Part shown: positions 11,290 to 25,359 of the stretch, piece by piece
Layout: each line of letters begins with the position of its first letter
Numbering within the stretch: position 1 is the first letter of the stretch
Assembly (NCBI RefSeq): GCF_037975245.1
Contig: NC_092569.1
Span: 16,166,001 to 16,230,000 of the forward strand
Length of the DNA: 64,000 nt
DNA from: Apostichopus japonicus
Lineage: Eukaryota; Echinodermata; Holothuroidea; Aspidochirotida; Stichopodidae
Direction: 5' to 3'
Translations under genes and position numbers: made by a program
The notes under the pieces: generated by a model
Told to the model about the DNA's origin: nothing
The model's database searches: none
Seen by the model: only the letters and a program-made list of their open reading frames with translations

Positions 11290-12980
11290 TAACCTGCATG
11301 ATCACGTAAATGAAAGCATAAGCTAACAGGTTTTCTATGGTCCCTTAAAGAGTCAAAATGATGACAATTACTATTAGTCCATTTTGATAGCTTAAATTGT
11401 ATAGACGTAATGCGATGTTGCTTTAATGGTCACATTAGTTATATTATATTCATATACAATCTCAACCAACTCAAAATGTTTCTTTCGATAACACAAATTG
11501 TATCGCATTATATATATTACACTCAGCTTATTAACCTTTCACCTACAAGTACTTCCGTAAGTTTGAATCCTAACGTACTACTTTCAATTAACTGAATTTC
11601 GTCTCATGTTGCTTACCATCAACAGTTAAAAGATGTTAAGGAAACTGCTGTAAAGCCCCTTAAGCAGTGCCAAAAATCCAAATATATATCTACAATCAAG
11701 CCTTAGGATACCGTTAACAGTATCAAACCTCCATATCTAGGGAAACACGATTTTTTTTTTTTTTTTAAATCCCACCCAAGCTCTCTGCAAGTTGCCATGT
11801 TTTTATGAAATTACCCAGGATGCAACGTTTGCATGACGTCACACATGCACCTCGGCAGAGTCGGACTTGCCGCTATGCAGATTCTCTCGTAGAACCGCGT
11901 CACACAAAACAACGCTCGCGTACGGTATATGCTGAAACTACTAAACTATCACTAATTTTACAAATATAACAACAGCCGGGTTGAACTGGACTTTATTATC
12001 CAGAAATCTAAAGAAAAATAACTTAAGTCACCATGTAGCCACCTTGTGTTCGATTTGAGTAATGTATACAGACGAGATGTAGCCTAGGCCTAAATAGTGT
12101 ATCGTCCAATGTCCACAATCGTAGTTCGATTAACAAGTATAGTTACTATATATCTTAGTCATATAGTAACTCTACTCGACATACTGTGACTGCGATCATC
12201 ACTTCGTCGATGAAAAGTATCGTTCATTAGAGCAATTCAACATGACTGAGGCCCACATTATCCCAGATTACTATTGCGTAGAACTGACTCCATCACCCCG
12301 ACATAATGTGCGACAAAATAATAGTAATTGCAGAAGAATGTGATTGAGCCGTAGTTTAAAATTCGAAAGCAAACAATGACAATCAATGTGCGTCTGTGTT
12401 AACATTCATCTTGCAAAATACCAATTTACGCAGATTTATTAATACACGACATTCAGTGTACGTATGCATCTAACATTCAAAATTGGTTAAATAGTTTACA
12501 TTAACTTGAATTTTGAAAGTGCTTTACATTCTTTTAATAAATATCCTAAAGTCTTACAAGTTGTGTAAACATTAACTTTGTAAATATTATTATAGTTGGC
12601 AACGCATTTTCAGGAACTTCTGAGCCTCATGTATGACGTCGTAAACAGCTGATTTTCTGCCTCCTTCTCCTCCAATATGGAGGATAAGGGCGGATAAGGG
12701 GATAAGGGCGGGGAATTTGACTTTGTGTTTTATTCAATGAAGTCGTAAAGGAATAACATGATAAATGACATTATTGGTGGTGTAAATATGTAAACTAAAA
12801 CTATGTGAAGAGTTAATCAGGCAGTATTGCTCCCCATTAATGTTAGTTTATACAAGTGTAAGGATTTATGTGTTTTATAGTGTCTTTGTGAAGTTACCCT
12901 TACTACCAACATGTTAAAAAGGCTGGAAGGGTGTTCTTTTAATGAATTGAATTAATTACGTAGGACTTCATCAATTCCTA
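11290..12980. promoter_or_regulatory. Conserved upstream region of gene A
   Basis: This block recurs upstream of B (23.66-25.36 kb), C (37.56-39.25 kb) and D (50.73-52.45 kb). It holds a full CRE palindrome TGACGTCA (11834-11841), CATGGCAAC nearby on the minus strand, a relatively CpG-rich stretch (about 11870-11935), a hairpin-forming segment (about 12130-12182) and a G-rich motif (12688-12713). No coding frame survives in all four copies. It may be distal promoter or enhancer; that is inference from position and conservation. Confidence 0.45.
12688..12713 (+). other. G-quadruplex-type motif upstream of gene A
   Basis: Four G-runs of three or more with loops of 7, 4 and 1 bases fit the G3+N1-7 pattern. 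Just before it is a 7-bp inverted repeat TCCTCCA-ATA-TGGAGGA. The B copy (25063-25088) keeps all four runs; C and D have lost at least one. Confidence 0.6.
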
Positions 12981-13403
12981 GCATACATTGTACAGTATGT
13001 TTACAGTAAACCTCTGAACATCGATGAGAATGTGGCAGCAGTGATCGAATGGTTTCATTAATTTATTTCAGTTGGTCTTACTAAACAGGTGCCTTGAAGT
13101 TAATGCCGACACTGACTTTTTTTTCATCTTTTTATTTGTGTAATCGTGATATCGACTATTCTCATAAATGACCGATGAGAATGACGGAACTTTTTATCAA
13201 TTGTTGCCTGTCACAAAGTCATACATACACGTGGTCTGAGCATTCAGTGGTTGTAGAATTTATAGTCATGCGTAGAAAGAAAAGCAATGTGATATCCAGA
13301 GTAGATTACGTCAACAGGAAAGATAAATGAAAATCATGCCCTGTAAAATGATATGCTATTCAACAAGAATTAATCAGATAAACAGATCAAGCCCATGTAG
13401 GAG

Positions 13404-13693
13404 TTAGAAGTTTTAAGTTTATATTCGGTCGTCCTCTGTTTGAGAAAACCAGTTTAGTGTCTTTCAAGTTACCTTTACAGTTTATCAGTGCTGAAATATT
13501 ACAATAAAATTAGCAGTAAAATTCTAAAAATTGATGATAATATTTCAGTTAGAAGTTTTAAGTTTATATTCGGTCGTCCTCTGTTTGAGAAAACCAGTTT
13601 AGTGTCTTTCAAGTTACCTTTACAGTTTATCAGTGCTGAAATATTACAATAAAATTAGCAGTAAAATTCTAAAAATTGATGATAATATTTCAG
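13404..13693. repeat. Exact 145-bp tandem duplication
   Basis: Bases 13404-13548 and 13549-13693 are identical by eye, both starting TTAGAAGTTTTAAG and ending ATATTTCAG. The other spacers have a single copy, so the duplication is recent and specific to this unit. Confidence 0.95.
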
Positions 13694-16202
13694 CCGCAGA
13701 GGAATATTTTTTCTCTTTCTTTATAGAGACAGATTTTACTAAATAATAACAATAAATACATATCGGATATAATTATTCCTTTTTTATGTGTACTGTATGT
13801 CTATATATACATACAGTACGATATGAACAAGGAAAAGCATATATTTCGTGGGGGAGGGAGAATGGGGGGATGGGAGATGCACCAATGTTATTTGTAGTCA
13901 ATGATCACTTTTGCTTGATCTCTTCGAATCGGCCAAAATTGTACGATTTTTTTTTAATTTTTTTTTTATTTATAATGGAATGTATAACGGGCCTGTAATA
14001 AGCTATTCGAGTTGTCATAATGTTTGATATTAAAAACGCAGTACCTGAATAATCCTATTCACTTTCAAACACAGATGAAAAAATGGGAAATTTGCAATAC
14101 ATTCATATTGGAGTTTTTTGACGTGTTAAATAGTACTATGGAAAAGTTTCTAGGAGATGATTTTCTTTAATTATTTTAATCAGTTACTTGCGTACATTAG
14201 GTGAGCAGCAATGGACAATAAAAGAACCGTAGTATATATTCCAAGGGTAGAACTGCATTTACATGTTTGTCCATTGACTCTTTAATGGGCTAATGATTGA
14301 TACAGACATTACACGCAAAATGTGAAGGCATTCTGGGGTATGAGTATGGTTGTGGCTGGAGAGCCCCATTGAATTTTCAAGTGCTTACTGCTGTCGATAC
14401 TTTGCAGCTCTGATTTTTTGGAGGGGGCTCTTCTCAAACAGTGATATTCTTACGGCGATAGGAATTGCATTTGGTTTATTATTATTATTATTATTATACT
14501 ATTGGTAATTGTATTGTTGAAAGGTAATGATATAAAAGGAAAGACCACTTAATATTCATTTGAGTTTCTGCAAAGTAAACATGGTTTGAAATTAATATTA
14601 AATGTTAATACACAAGTTTTAATAATATGAAAGTAAATCAATTGGCAAATTACGGAAAGTAGTCGTGTTGCGGCGTATATAAAGCATTGAATGGTTAAAA
14701 CCCTTTGGTAAGATAAATTAATTTCAATTAGTTTTGTTTTAAGCTAAGAACTAAGCTACCAGGAATTTTAGAGCTAAACTAAAACGGAATTTAAAACTTG
14801 CAAATTTGTCTATTGTTTTGTCTGATGTTATGACTATTAAACAATCTTACAAAAATGAAGGTCGAGCGACAATATGACATTGTTTAGTAACAGGGGTAGG
14901 GTAAGATGCAGGTAGCCCCCTCCTCCTTACTTATTGCTATTGTGATCGACAGTGGGAATGCGACGCCCCGTCTGCGCATTTGCTACACCTACGGATGAAC
15001 TCAAAAGCAATTTGCGGGATCGCTCTCAGACTGGTTTATCAATTGAATTAGAAAACAAGAGTTTCAGATAATCAAATGATGGAATTTTTAGTCACATTTC
15101 TCTTTGTAAACCTTGAAGTATCTTTTACAAATATGGCATATTCACGAAATCCCTCCCCTCTAAATTTACGAAATGTATTGAATTTCCATCTGGGAACCCT
15201 ACGCTAAATAATAAATTAAAAGATTCCCCCAGTGACTTGAGTAGTGACTTGCATGGGACAGTGGTGAATCGAGGATTCCACAAAGGAAGGAATGCTGCCC
15301 TGGTGTCATTAAAGCCGTCTCCTATTCAGGGATTTTGTTGTTTTTTAACAATCAAAGAATGAACAATTCAGACACCAAAGAGTGCATTCTGATACATATT
15401 AAGACAATAAATTAAATAAATACAAGTAGTGCTAAATGCCAGTTTTCGCTAACAAATATTTCGTGTGATATTGAAAAGAAAAATTAGGTGTACAGCCGTA
15501 TAGAAGTAACTCAATTCTTCTCCAACTGAATTAGGAAATTACCCCGAATGATCCATTTACATCGACTGACCATCTGAGGTAGAGATGGGGAGGGGATGGG
15601 GCATGGTCTATGTGAGCGAGGATTATAAAGTACGCTCCTACCTAGGTTTTAACACGTGATATTTCTGCTCTTCTTGTGACTTGAAACTCCGAAATAGTTG
15701 GGTCTGCTTCAAATAATTTCCCTTTTGTATTACACACATACTAACTGTTAAACTACTGTTTCAATAGATAACACTATACACTTTTACTGGTAACTATAGC
15801 AAGTTGGCTATACATGGCACGGAATTTTTCTATTCTCAAATAAAAATGTTTAGCCGCGACGAAGCCGACAATTTGTTCATTAAATCCTCTGAATCGACAC
15901 AATTTCCTCAACTATGTTCGATTCATTAATGTACTCTAAAATGCAATAATCCAGAAACAAGCAAAGATAAACAAGATTTAGTATCTAATATTGAATGATA
16001 TCTTCATTTCGATGTAGTTTTGTCAAATGTATTAATGCTCTGGCTGATGGGTATCTATCTATTACGATTTATAGTAACACTTTATATGGTAAAGGGTTTA
16101 CTACAACTAACTGTTAAGTACTGTGTTAACAGCCATATTGATAATAACCTTAAAGGGATCATGTTCACAGGTGTGTCAAAGTGTCTATATATCTGTATTT
16201 AT

Positions 16203-16217
16203 GGGGGGGGGGGGGGG
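16203..16217. repeat. Poly(G) run, 15 bases
   Basis: A run of 15 G at the end of the first of the two duplicated blocks 3' of gene B; the matching place 3' of gene A is only a short G-rich stretch, so the run length is unstable. Confidence 0.9.
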
Positions 16218-16907
16218 ATGGTAAGGGATGTAATACATACTTATAGGCAAAATCATTTTTTTTTAAAGAAATTCACAGACTAGCTGCCTTCTATTACAAA
16301 TATCACGTTATGAGTTTCGTTTTTAATGTACCTTAACTGATGAAATTTCCTCAATTATGTTCGAATCGTTAATGTACTCTAAAATGCAATAATCCAGAAA
16401 GAAGCAAATATGAACATGATCATATTGAATGATTTGTTAAATTCGATGTAATTTTTTGGCAACTTATTGATACTTGGGCGGATGGTTATTTATTACTATT
16501 TGCAGTAACACTTTGGTAAGTTGTATGGTCATTTAACAGTAACATTGACAAATACCTTAAAGGGATCAAGGGATCATGAATATGTTCACAGGTTTACCAA
16601 AGTGACTATACATTTCTATTAATATGAGAGGGGGGGGGGGGACAAGCTGCTTTCAATTAAAGGTGCATCAGCTTACTGCTGTTTAAACATTCAACACACA
16701 CACAGGACAAATGATTTACTCTCAGGGTGGATAATTACTTTATACTTCTTCAGTATTCGTCATTCGCAAATATTATCAAAAAGCAGTTATCAGTATTGAC
16801 AAAGAGGTATATTTAAAGTTATTCGTCAAGGAAATTATTTTTTCATTGAATTCGAAAGTTGTAAGTTCATTTTTTCTAGAAACATGTTGATGTCTGCGGC
16901 TGATTTA

Positions 16908-19900
16908 TTAAACTGGACGTATCTTCATTTCTGCGTATTTTATGTGGTAATAACTTCCTGGAAGACTATACCAGTAGATGCTTTTGTAATTAGTACTTCC
17001 TGCTGAGTAAAGTCCGTTGAGACTGGCATAATAACTATAAGACTTGTACCACCACGCTCCATGATAATACTGGGCCAGGTTATAACTACTATGAAGGTCG
17101 TTGTCACTGTTGAATGTCGTAAATGACTGGTTCCTGTAGAATGCCATGCTATCGTATGCTGTGAAAAATAAAACACGAGTTCGAGATAAAACGCATGATC
17201 ATATTAACAATAATATTAGGTTGTTTCCATACGGCATAAATTAAGAGAAGTTTCATTGGAGAATTTATGAAAGATTAATGAAGCACTATTTTATTGAACA
17301 AAAGTTTTCTTTAAATTTGTATTTATTTCCAAGTAAATGTCGTTTACACCACTTGAATGATATATTAGGGCCTTTAGATGAAAACTGAACTAATATGGAT
17401 TTGCTTCATTATTTTGTTTTTGTTTTTTGCCAACATGATTAGTACACTAGGACATATTTTTATTGCAAACTGGCAATCTCTTTACGATAACACTAGAACC
17501 CTTTTCCAATGTCAATTAATACAATGAATACAATAAAAACTGTACAAAATGGCTTAATTTAATCCAGTTTGTTGTCAAGTATCCAATTTTTACATCACAT
17601 CTTATGGATCCCTTTGTACTTAATGGTACACATTATGTCTATTTCAAGTAATATATCACTGCTCCGACAATGGTACCGGTATATGGGAATCGTTAAAACA
17701 AATTAATCGATAATTATTGTGAAGAACATTATTTTTTCATCAATGGTTTTATTTACCAAATTATTGGATTATTGTTTAAGAAGTCTAAAAAGATGTCTAT
17801 TTAATTGTCATTAATCTCTTTTCGTTCTGTTTCCAGTTGGACGGAGGTGAGGTCTTTTTGATTATTAGAGAGGATGAAGAAAAATTATGGGATGATGAGC
17901 AGATAACGAGGAAGTTGGAATAGGTTTGTTGTTATAAATTACAATGCATTCTGTCACTGTAGGTATAAGTGTTTCAACCTGAGTTCATTTAAGGTATATC
18001 TCTCAACCTGAGATCATTTACGGAGCTGATTCATCATTTACTCCAAACACAATTCTACCTGACCATTGAGCTGATAATTTCTTAAAATGTCAACGGATAT
18101 GCTACATATTTGATGAATGGTTACAATCGGCTAATGAACTGACAAACTAATTACATGGGTTAATTTGACAACAAATGTTAGAAAGGGAGGTAATGGGTCA
18201 AGGTAGTAATGCATAATTTGATAGAGGCGTTAATAAACTCCTTGCTAATCTTCAGTACTTTGAAATTTCTTTGATAAGGTATCGATGACAAGCGAAATCC
18301 ACGGGGTTTTATATATACGTACCTGCAGTGCTGGAGCTATCGTATTCTCCAAGGCCAACTAAACGATACTTAGTCTCTTCATCGCTGATCCTAAACAGGT
18401 CATACTTCGCAAAATAGGGATCTCCATTCACGTTGTTTAAATCAATTCGAAGCATGTAATCCTTTTGGTTAGTTAAGAGTGATATTTTATCGTTGCCAAG
18501 CCAAAATTCCCTTTTCAGGAAACCAAAACCATCTCGGTAATCATCCCAGTCTCTGTAAAATTCTACGGAACCATCGACCCGGCGTTGGAAGACCTGGTTT
18601 AGTTTCAAAACAAAAAAATGGTTTCAAAATAATGAACAATTTGTACAATGTACCTTTGATGTGTATGACGTATCAGTGTGGTAGTGTTTAATGGTTCGTC
18701 TTACGTTGAACAGATACGGTAGCCTGTGCACCATTATTCTTTTTCTAACAGAATAAATTGGTATCATATCATTTTTATGGCTGTAGGAACATTTGAAGGT
18801 AGCGAAAAACTGTCTCGCTATAAGAGAAAACAATCATACTTAGGATTATTAAAGGTTACTCGTGAAGTTATGTTAAGCGTTATCAGAAATACATATCTAA
18901 GACGGTACATTTTAAACTAAGCTACGTTTTCCTGAGAATTATATCAAACTAAAAGATACGAATAAAGAATGCATGCCTTGTCGAACGAATCAGCACCTGT
19001 AACACACATACTCTGTTACAAGGAATCGCTTTTTACTGAACCAATAAAGTATAAAATATCAAAATACTGCAGCAGGCACGCTAAAAGTAGAAATGAATTA
19101 AGGTATATATTATGTTATGTTCTTACCGTCCAGCCTCCTCCGTCAATTGAGTTATTACAGTAAACTTGAAAAGGTTCATTGGCTCCATCTGGCTTAATCA
19201 GATAAATTCCAGATTCAGAGGGACTCCCTTCACATTGGTCGTAAACTTCTTTACAATCTCGAGGATATTCTGGCTCTTGGTAGAAAAAGTAGGAGGAGTC
19301 TGAAGGAAGCAAAAAGAAAAACTTGTAAGAAATGCATGCGATCAATTTTAAATTGAACTACAGAACTCGCTGTTCCGTTTACCGAACTCTCGATAAAAGT
19401 GAAAACGGTTTGCAAAAAAGCAACAACAAATGTTTATCAAAGTATTAAACATAAATCTTCAATGCATTTTCCTGCTTGGGAGAACACCATGAAAGTAAAA
19501 AATTTAAAATCATAAAAGAACGCAACAAATATATAGACAAATCTTAAATTGAAGTAGCAGAACACCTGAATAAATGTCTATTTAATTTAAAACGACAAAA
19601 GTTGGCCTCCTTTTCACCGTCGCGAAAAACCTTTCATTTTTTTAAATTTCCCAGCCAGTTAAAAGCGGGTTGCTTTCCATTTTTTTTTTTTTTACATTTT
19701 TTTAGTTTTTTAAACTAAATTACAAAACCACGTCATTTGAGTACGCCTCTCTGCCAAGAAAGAATTATAACTTTAGGTGGTAGGTTTAATTAATATATAT
19801 ACCTACCACATCAAGAGACTTAAGTATCAATGCATATTAACCAAAAATATGTGAACACCACAAAAGCAGATATCACCATCATTGTCAATTAAGATAATGT

Positions 19901-22900
19901 ATATGAATGCTCAATGTCGTTTCTGTAATACTGTTTTTGATGGTAGCATGTTTGTTTACAAACAGAATTGAATATGAAGTGAGATGAATATTATATATGC
20001 ATTTATTCACCGACGGCTACATCTATCATGATGGTTTCCTAAAGGCATGAAAACCAAGTTAGAATTGAAAATTAAGATACATTCAATCCGAAATTTTAAA
20101 TGAAGTAAACTCATAAAAAACGATCAATTTTAGTAGCTATGTTTGTTTAAGGAACTGTAGACAAATGTTGGCCTCCTTTTACTATAAGTATTTTGACTAT
20201 AAGTTGTTTCCAGTCAACTTTAAAAACTTAAATTAAATTTAATAATCCACAGTACGTCTTTATGTGAAGAAAGCATTAAATAAATATTAATTAGTCGATG
20301 ATGATATACGGTAGTAGGTGCATATCTAATTACCACATCACGAAACAGCATATTAGACAAATGTATGTAAAAACAAAACAGAAATCACAATAATTGTCTA
20401 ATTAAGTTAGATGAATCATATATATCGATGGGTACCTCTAAATTGAAACAAAAAATGAAAATTACATTCATACTTGTAATGTACTTCTTTAGAACATGTA
20501 TTTTTTTTGTAAAAGATTCATGTTAAAGTTCATTGATAAAAGAAATGAATAAGAATGATCATTTTTTTTTACCTCCAGTGCTTCTTTTGTTCCTCCCAGA
20601 ATTTTCCCGTCCAACATTCTAAAATGGAGATATGAAAATTAAAAACATAAAAGTCAATGAAGTCACTAAAAGGACATTCCGATAGCGGGAGGGACTCGTG
20701 TGTAACCTGTACTTACCGCCGAAATCAATTTAGTTCCAACTTATTTTTAAGTTGCTGATAATCTTTGGTTAAATTCCAATGAAGTAAAATCAGGGATCAT
20801 CAACTATGTCACCATTAGGTCATCTTAATCATTTCACTAATATAGAGGCATTAACTTTGACCCCACTCGTATGAGAAGGTTTCTGTAATATTCGTATTAA
20901 GATATTTCTCTTTTACTCAGATAATAGCTTCCTTGTAGGAAATATAACGGGAAATCAAAAGACACTATTCCAACACTCTTTTCCAACTCAGTATAACTAT
21001 TCAGTTGATAACGAATATAGAACTTTCGTTAAGTCGTGACATATTTTAATGAAAACAAAACGTGTTTCTATTCGATACTGTGTTGTCGTTGTGTTTACTT
21101 CTTGGCATTGATGTTTATAGACAAACTTTAAAAAAAAAATTTTTGAAACTATTAAGTTGACAGAACGACGAATAAACAAGTTACACACTCAACGCTATTG
21201 TTGTCCTGTTTCCCGCCCATATACTTAATAACCTAGATAAAACAATAAACTGTGCCGCTTGAATTTTCCCGACATGCAGTGAGAAAGTAATTTGATTCGT
21301 TCTGGACGTTCACAATTTCATAATATATCTCATATAAATGGTCATGTTTGTGTTTGTGTAGTAAAAGGGAAGTACGACTATAGCAGTGCTAACTTGAATT
21401 TATATCGTTTAATATAAAATTAAGGATTGATGAAAATGTTACGAATTGAGTTTCACTTTTTAATTATCCTAGTTAAAAGAGTCGCTTTCGTATCCCTGAG
21501 CCATTTCTACATTTCGTCATGTCATCTTGTTTATTTTTTTTACAGTTTAAGCTATTTGGAATGCATCATATTAATCAATATTGTGTTTGAGAAATTAGAA
21601 AACTTCAACGCACTGATCTAGACAACATTTTATCATCAAGAGTGATATTCGATTTTAATGTTGTTCAAAAATTGCAATGGATTCTTCACTGCCTTCTCCA
21701 ATTTTTCAAATGTTTCCAAAGAAAAATCCTATTTGACTATTTTATATAGACATAATTCCTTAACATAAACTAACAGCGTTCCTCCAGCAGAATCTTTAAT
21801 ACAAATTCTAATCTAATCTAATAAACGGAAAATGTATTTGAGAGATAGTTTACAGGCCTTTATTCCTACATACGATGCAACAATTTAATTAAGCCTATAC
21901 CCAAATATGCTATTTTAAACAGTCTCATTCATAACAAATTGTTCAGTTTTCCTTTTGAACTAATACGGCGTACTTTTTACGTTCGTATTAAACAATACAT
22001 TAGATTAAGGCAATGGGAGGTTCTTGTCATTTGTTTAAACTGTTATTAAAAAGAATTTAAAATTCCATCGCTACTTTGTCGATGTCATACCAAAGAAAGC
22101 ATGCTCTAAAAACACGGCAGAGAACAAACTATTGTTTCTTTTGAAGTAAAAAATGTCTTACATTCATTTGTAGTGATACGGCTGACTTTGGCCAGACATA
22201 TCCGAAGTTCATGTTGTAAACTTGATGAAATTAAGTCGAGATGTTTTCTTTTCAATTTTTTAAACTGCTATAAAAAGAAATTCTATCACGATTTCCTTGA
22301 TGAGATGTCAAGGAATGAACGCGCTCAGAACACAGGAGAGAAAAACTACAATGTCGATTGATATAAACAATGAGTCTTGCGGTAGAATAAATACATTTCT
22401 ATAATAGAGGATTGCCAAAATCGTTGCTTTGTTTATTTACACAATAAAACAAGTCAAAACAACTTTATACTTTTTGCCTACTTTTGATCTGCTTTAGTCT
22501 TAAATGATACTAACGGAATATAAATGTGACGTTGGAAATTATTGGTTTATATTTTCTTGCGATATAGATGATAATCGTGGGAATCTTTCCCGCAACACCA
22601 GTTTTTATGATTAATGAGTATTTTGTGATTTAAGACATCATTTAACCATTTAATATAACTTACCTAATCCGTTAATAAGAAAATGTTACTTTTATCGATT
22701 GTTTCAAGGCATTAAGTTATTGGTATTGCACTGTACCATGTATCTAGCAAGTCACATTCTTTCATGTATTTTGAAAATATATACTTGAATTGCCAAAAAT
22801 GGATGTTGGAACTATGTTTGTACTAAAGGATTGATGTACTAGCTTGGAAGCAAGTTAAAGATGGCTTAAGGAAACATTTCAATTAATCTTTGTTAAGAAA

Positions 22901-23488
22901 TCTACAGTTATATTCTTACATATGATAATTATTCTCATGGTTTTTGTTATCGATAATTTTTACAGTTTATTTGCTATGTTGGAAGATATAATTAAATACC
23001 CGTTTGAAACGTGATCGTTTCCACGATATATCGGCAAGCCATTGTCAATTTTAATTTGCTTATTGTATTCGTTAACAAAAGGAATTCTTATCGTTTTTTT
23101 AAGAAAATAACTAATATGTGAACCCCTTTTCAAACTTATCTCTATTTATGATATGGTGTAATCAAATTTCTTATGTTTTATTCCGTGCATTAGGTAGTTC
23201 ACAATTAGGACTCTAGTTTTTTTTTAAATAAGTACAAAATATCAATATTTTACAAACAGACAAGTACATCAATTGAACACCGACAATAAATTCAAACACC
23301 ATGGTAAAGAGAAAATGAAAAATCATATTAAGTTTAAAAATGATTAAGTTAGAAAATCATTTATCACAATTAAATATTTAACTTCAACTTGTATTTGATA
23401 AAAGATAAAAGAAACTTACGGTTTCTGCCTGGAAAGCTGGAAGTTGAGAGAAGAATCCCAAAACACAAAATGTTAGGATGAACTGCAT
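16908..23488 (-). CDS. FReD gene B: secreted fibrinogen-related protein, five exons, 269 aa
   Basis: Coding exons are 23420-23488, 20573-20618, 19127-19299, 18323-18593 and 16908-17158, with the same lengths and phases as gene A. The signal peptide has GFF in place of GLF. Exon 3 carries GSPSESG, and exon 4 ends SSSTA rather than SSSTT. Exon 5 has no cysteine at all (QYYHGAWWYKSYSYY), so the C-terminal FReD disulfide cannot form; the calcium-loop region reads NSDND instead of DRDND. Intron 1 is only about 2.8 kb, shorter than in A, C and D, because a middle segment is missing. The 5' splice site after exon 2 reads GTAAAAAA, weaker than the GTAAGA of the other copies. The gene is otherwise intact. 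Function as a secreted pattern-recognition lectin is inferred from the family. Confidence 0.88.
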
Positions 23489-23596
23489 CTTGACGATTTG
23501 TTCTGGTCTTAACGATCACAAATCTCAAGAAGGAATGAAGTAAACTTTCTGGCAGTGAACCAGTTCAACCACTCTCTGAGCTTACCCTGCGTACTA

Positions 23597-23651
23597 TGAC
23601 GTGGTTGTTGACACGTGTCACCGAAGAGCTGATTAACCATTTGCATTTATA
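23597..23651 (-). promoter_or_regulatory. Core promoter of gene B
   Basis: TATAAATG on the minus strand at 23644-23651, palindrome TGACACGTGTCA at 23609-23620 and a TGACGT element beside it. The ATG is at 23488, so the predicted 5' UTR is about 125-130 nt. Confidence 0.65.
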
Positions 23652-23880
23652 CATTTGTTATAACCTGCATGATCACGTAAATAAAAACATAAGCTAACAG
23701 TTTTCCTGTTGTCCCTTAAAGAGTAAAAATGATGACAATTACTATTAGTTCATTTTGATAGCTTTAATTGTATAGCCGTAATGCGATGTTGCTTTAATGG
23801 TCACATTAGTTATATTATTTTCATTTACAATCTCAAACCAACTCAAAATATTTCTTTCGATAACACAAATTATACCGCGT

Positions 23881-23906
23881 TATATATATATATATATATA
23901 TATATA
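23881..23906. repeat. (TA)n microsatellite upstream of gene B
   Basis: About 13 TA units; the matching place upstream of A, C and D has only a few. Confidence 0.9.
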
Positions 23907-25359
23907 TTACACTCAGCTCATTAACCTTTCACCCTATAAGTACCTACGTAAGTTTGAATCCTAACGTACTACTTTCAAATAACTGAATTTCGTCTCATGT
24001 AGCTTAGCATCAACAGTTAAATGATGTTAAGGAAACTGCTGTAAAGCCCCTTAAGCAGTGCCAAATATCCAAATATATATCTACAATCAAGAGGATACCG
24101 TTTAACAGTATCAAACCATCCATATCTAGGGAAACACGAGTTTTCTTCTTCTTTTTTTTGAAATCCCACCCAAGCTCTCTGCAAGTTGCCATGTTTTTGT
24201 TAAATTACCCATGATGCAACTTTTGCATGACGTCACACTTGTACCTCGGCAGAGTTGAACTTGCCGCTATGCAGATTCTCTCGTAGAACCGCTTCACACA
24301 AAACCACGCTCGCGTACGGTATATGCTGAAACTACTTAACTATCACTAATTTTCAAATTATTACAACGGTTGAACTGGACTTTATTATCCAGAAATGTAA
24401 AGAAAAATAACTTAAGTCACCATGTAGCCATCTTGCTTTCGAGTTTGAGTAATGTATTCAGACGACATGTAACCTAGGCCTAAACAGTGTATCGTCCAAT
24501 ATCCACAATCGTAGTTCGAGTAACAAGTATAGTTACTATATAACTTAGTCATTAGTAACACTACTCGACATACTGTGACTGCGATCATCACTTTGTCGAT
24601 GAAAAGTATTGTTTATTCGAGCAATTCAACATGACTGAGGCACACATTACCCCATTTGACTATTGCGTACAACTGACTCAATCCTGCGACAAAAAAATAG
24701 TAATTTCAGAAGAAAGTGATTGAGCCGTAGTTTTGAATTCGGAAGCAAACAGTGACAATCAATGTGCGTCTGTGTTGACATTCATCTTGCAAAATACCAA
24801 TTTACGCAGATTTATTTATACACGACATTCAGTGTACGTATGCATCTATCATTCAAAATTGGTTAAATATTTTACATTTACTTAAATTTTGAAAGTGTTT
24901 AACATTTTTTAAATGATATCCTTAAGTCTTACAAGCTGTGTAAAAATTAACTATGTAAGTATTGTATAATTTGGCAACGCATTTTCAGGAACTTCTCAGG
25001 TTCATGTATGACGTCGTAAACAGCTGATTGTCTGCTTCCCTCTCCTCCAGTATGGAGGATAAGGGCGGATAAGGGGATAAGGGCGGGGAATCTGACTTAT
25101 TGTTTTATTAAATGAAGTCGTAAAGGAATAACATGATAAAGGTTATTGTTGGCGTAAATATATATATACTAAAAGTATGTGAAGAGTCAATCAGGCAGTA
25201 TTGCTCTCCATTAAGGTTAGTTTATACAAGGAGAAGGATTTGTGATTTTATAGTGTCTTTGTGAAGTTAACCTTACTGCCAACATGTTACAAAGGCAATG
25301 GAAGGGAGTTCTTTTAATGAATGGAATTTATGACGTAGGACGACATCAATCATATCATA

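Larger units (their letters stand above)
12981..16907. other. Intergenic spacer between the gene A upstream region and gene B
   Basis: No gene is supported. It is collinear with 1-3553, with an extra segment (about 14.34-14.5 kb, including a TTA microsatellite at 14475-14497) and another at 14.76-15.35 kb that is shared with 27.9-28.46 kb but not with the first spacer. Poly(G) runs lie at 16203-16217 and 16630-16641. Confidence 0.55.
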
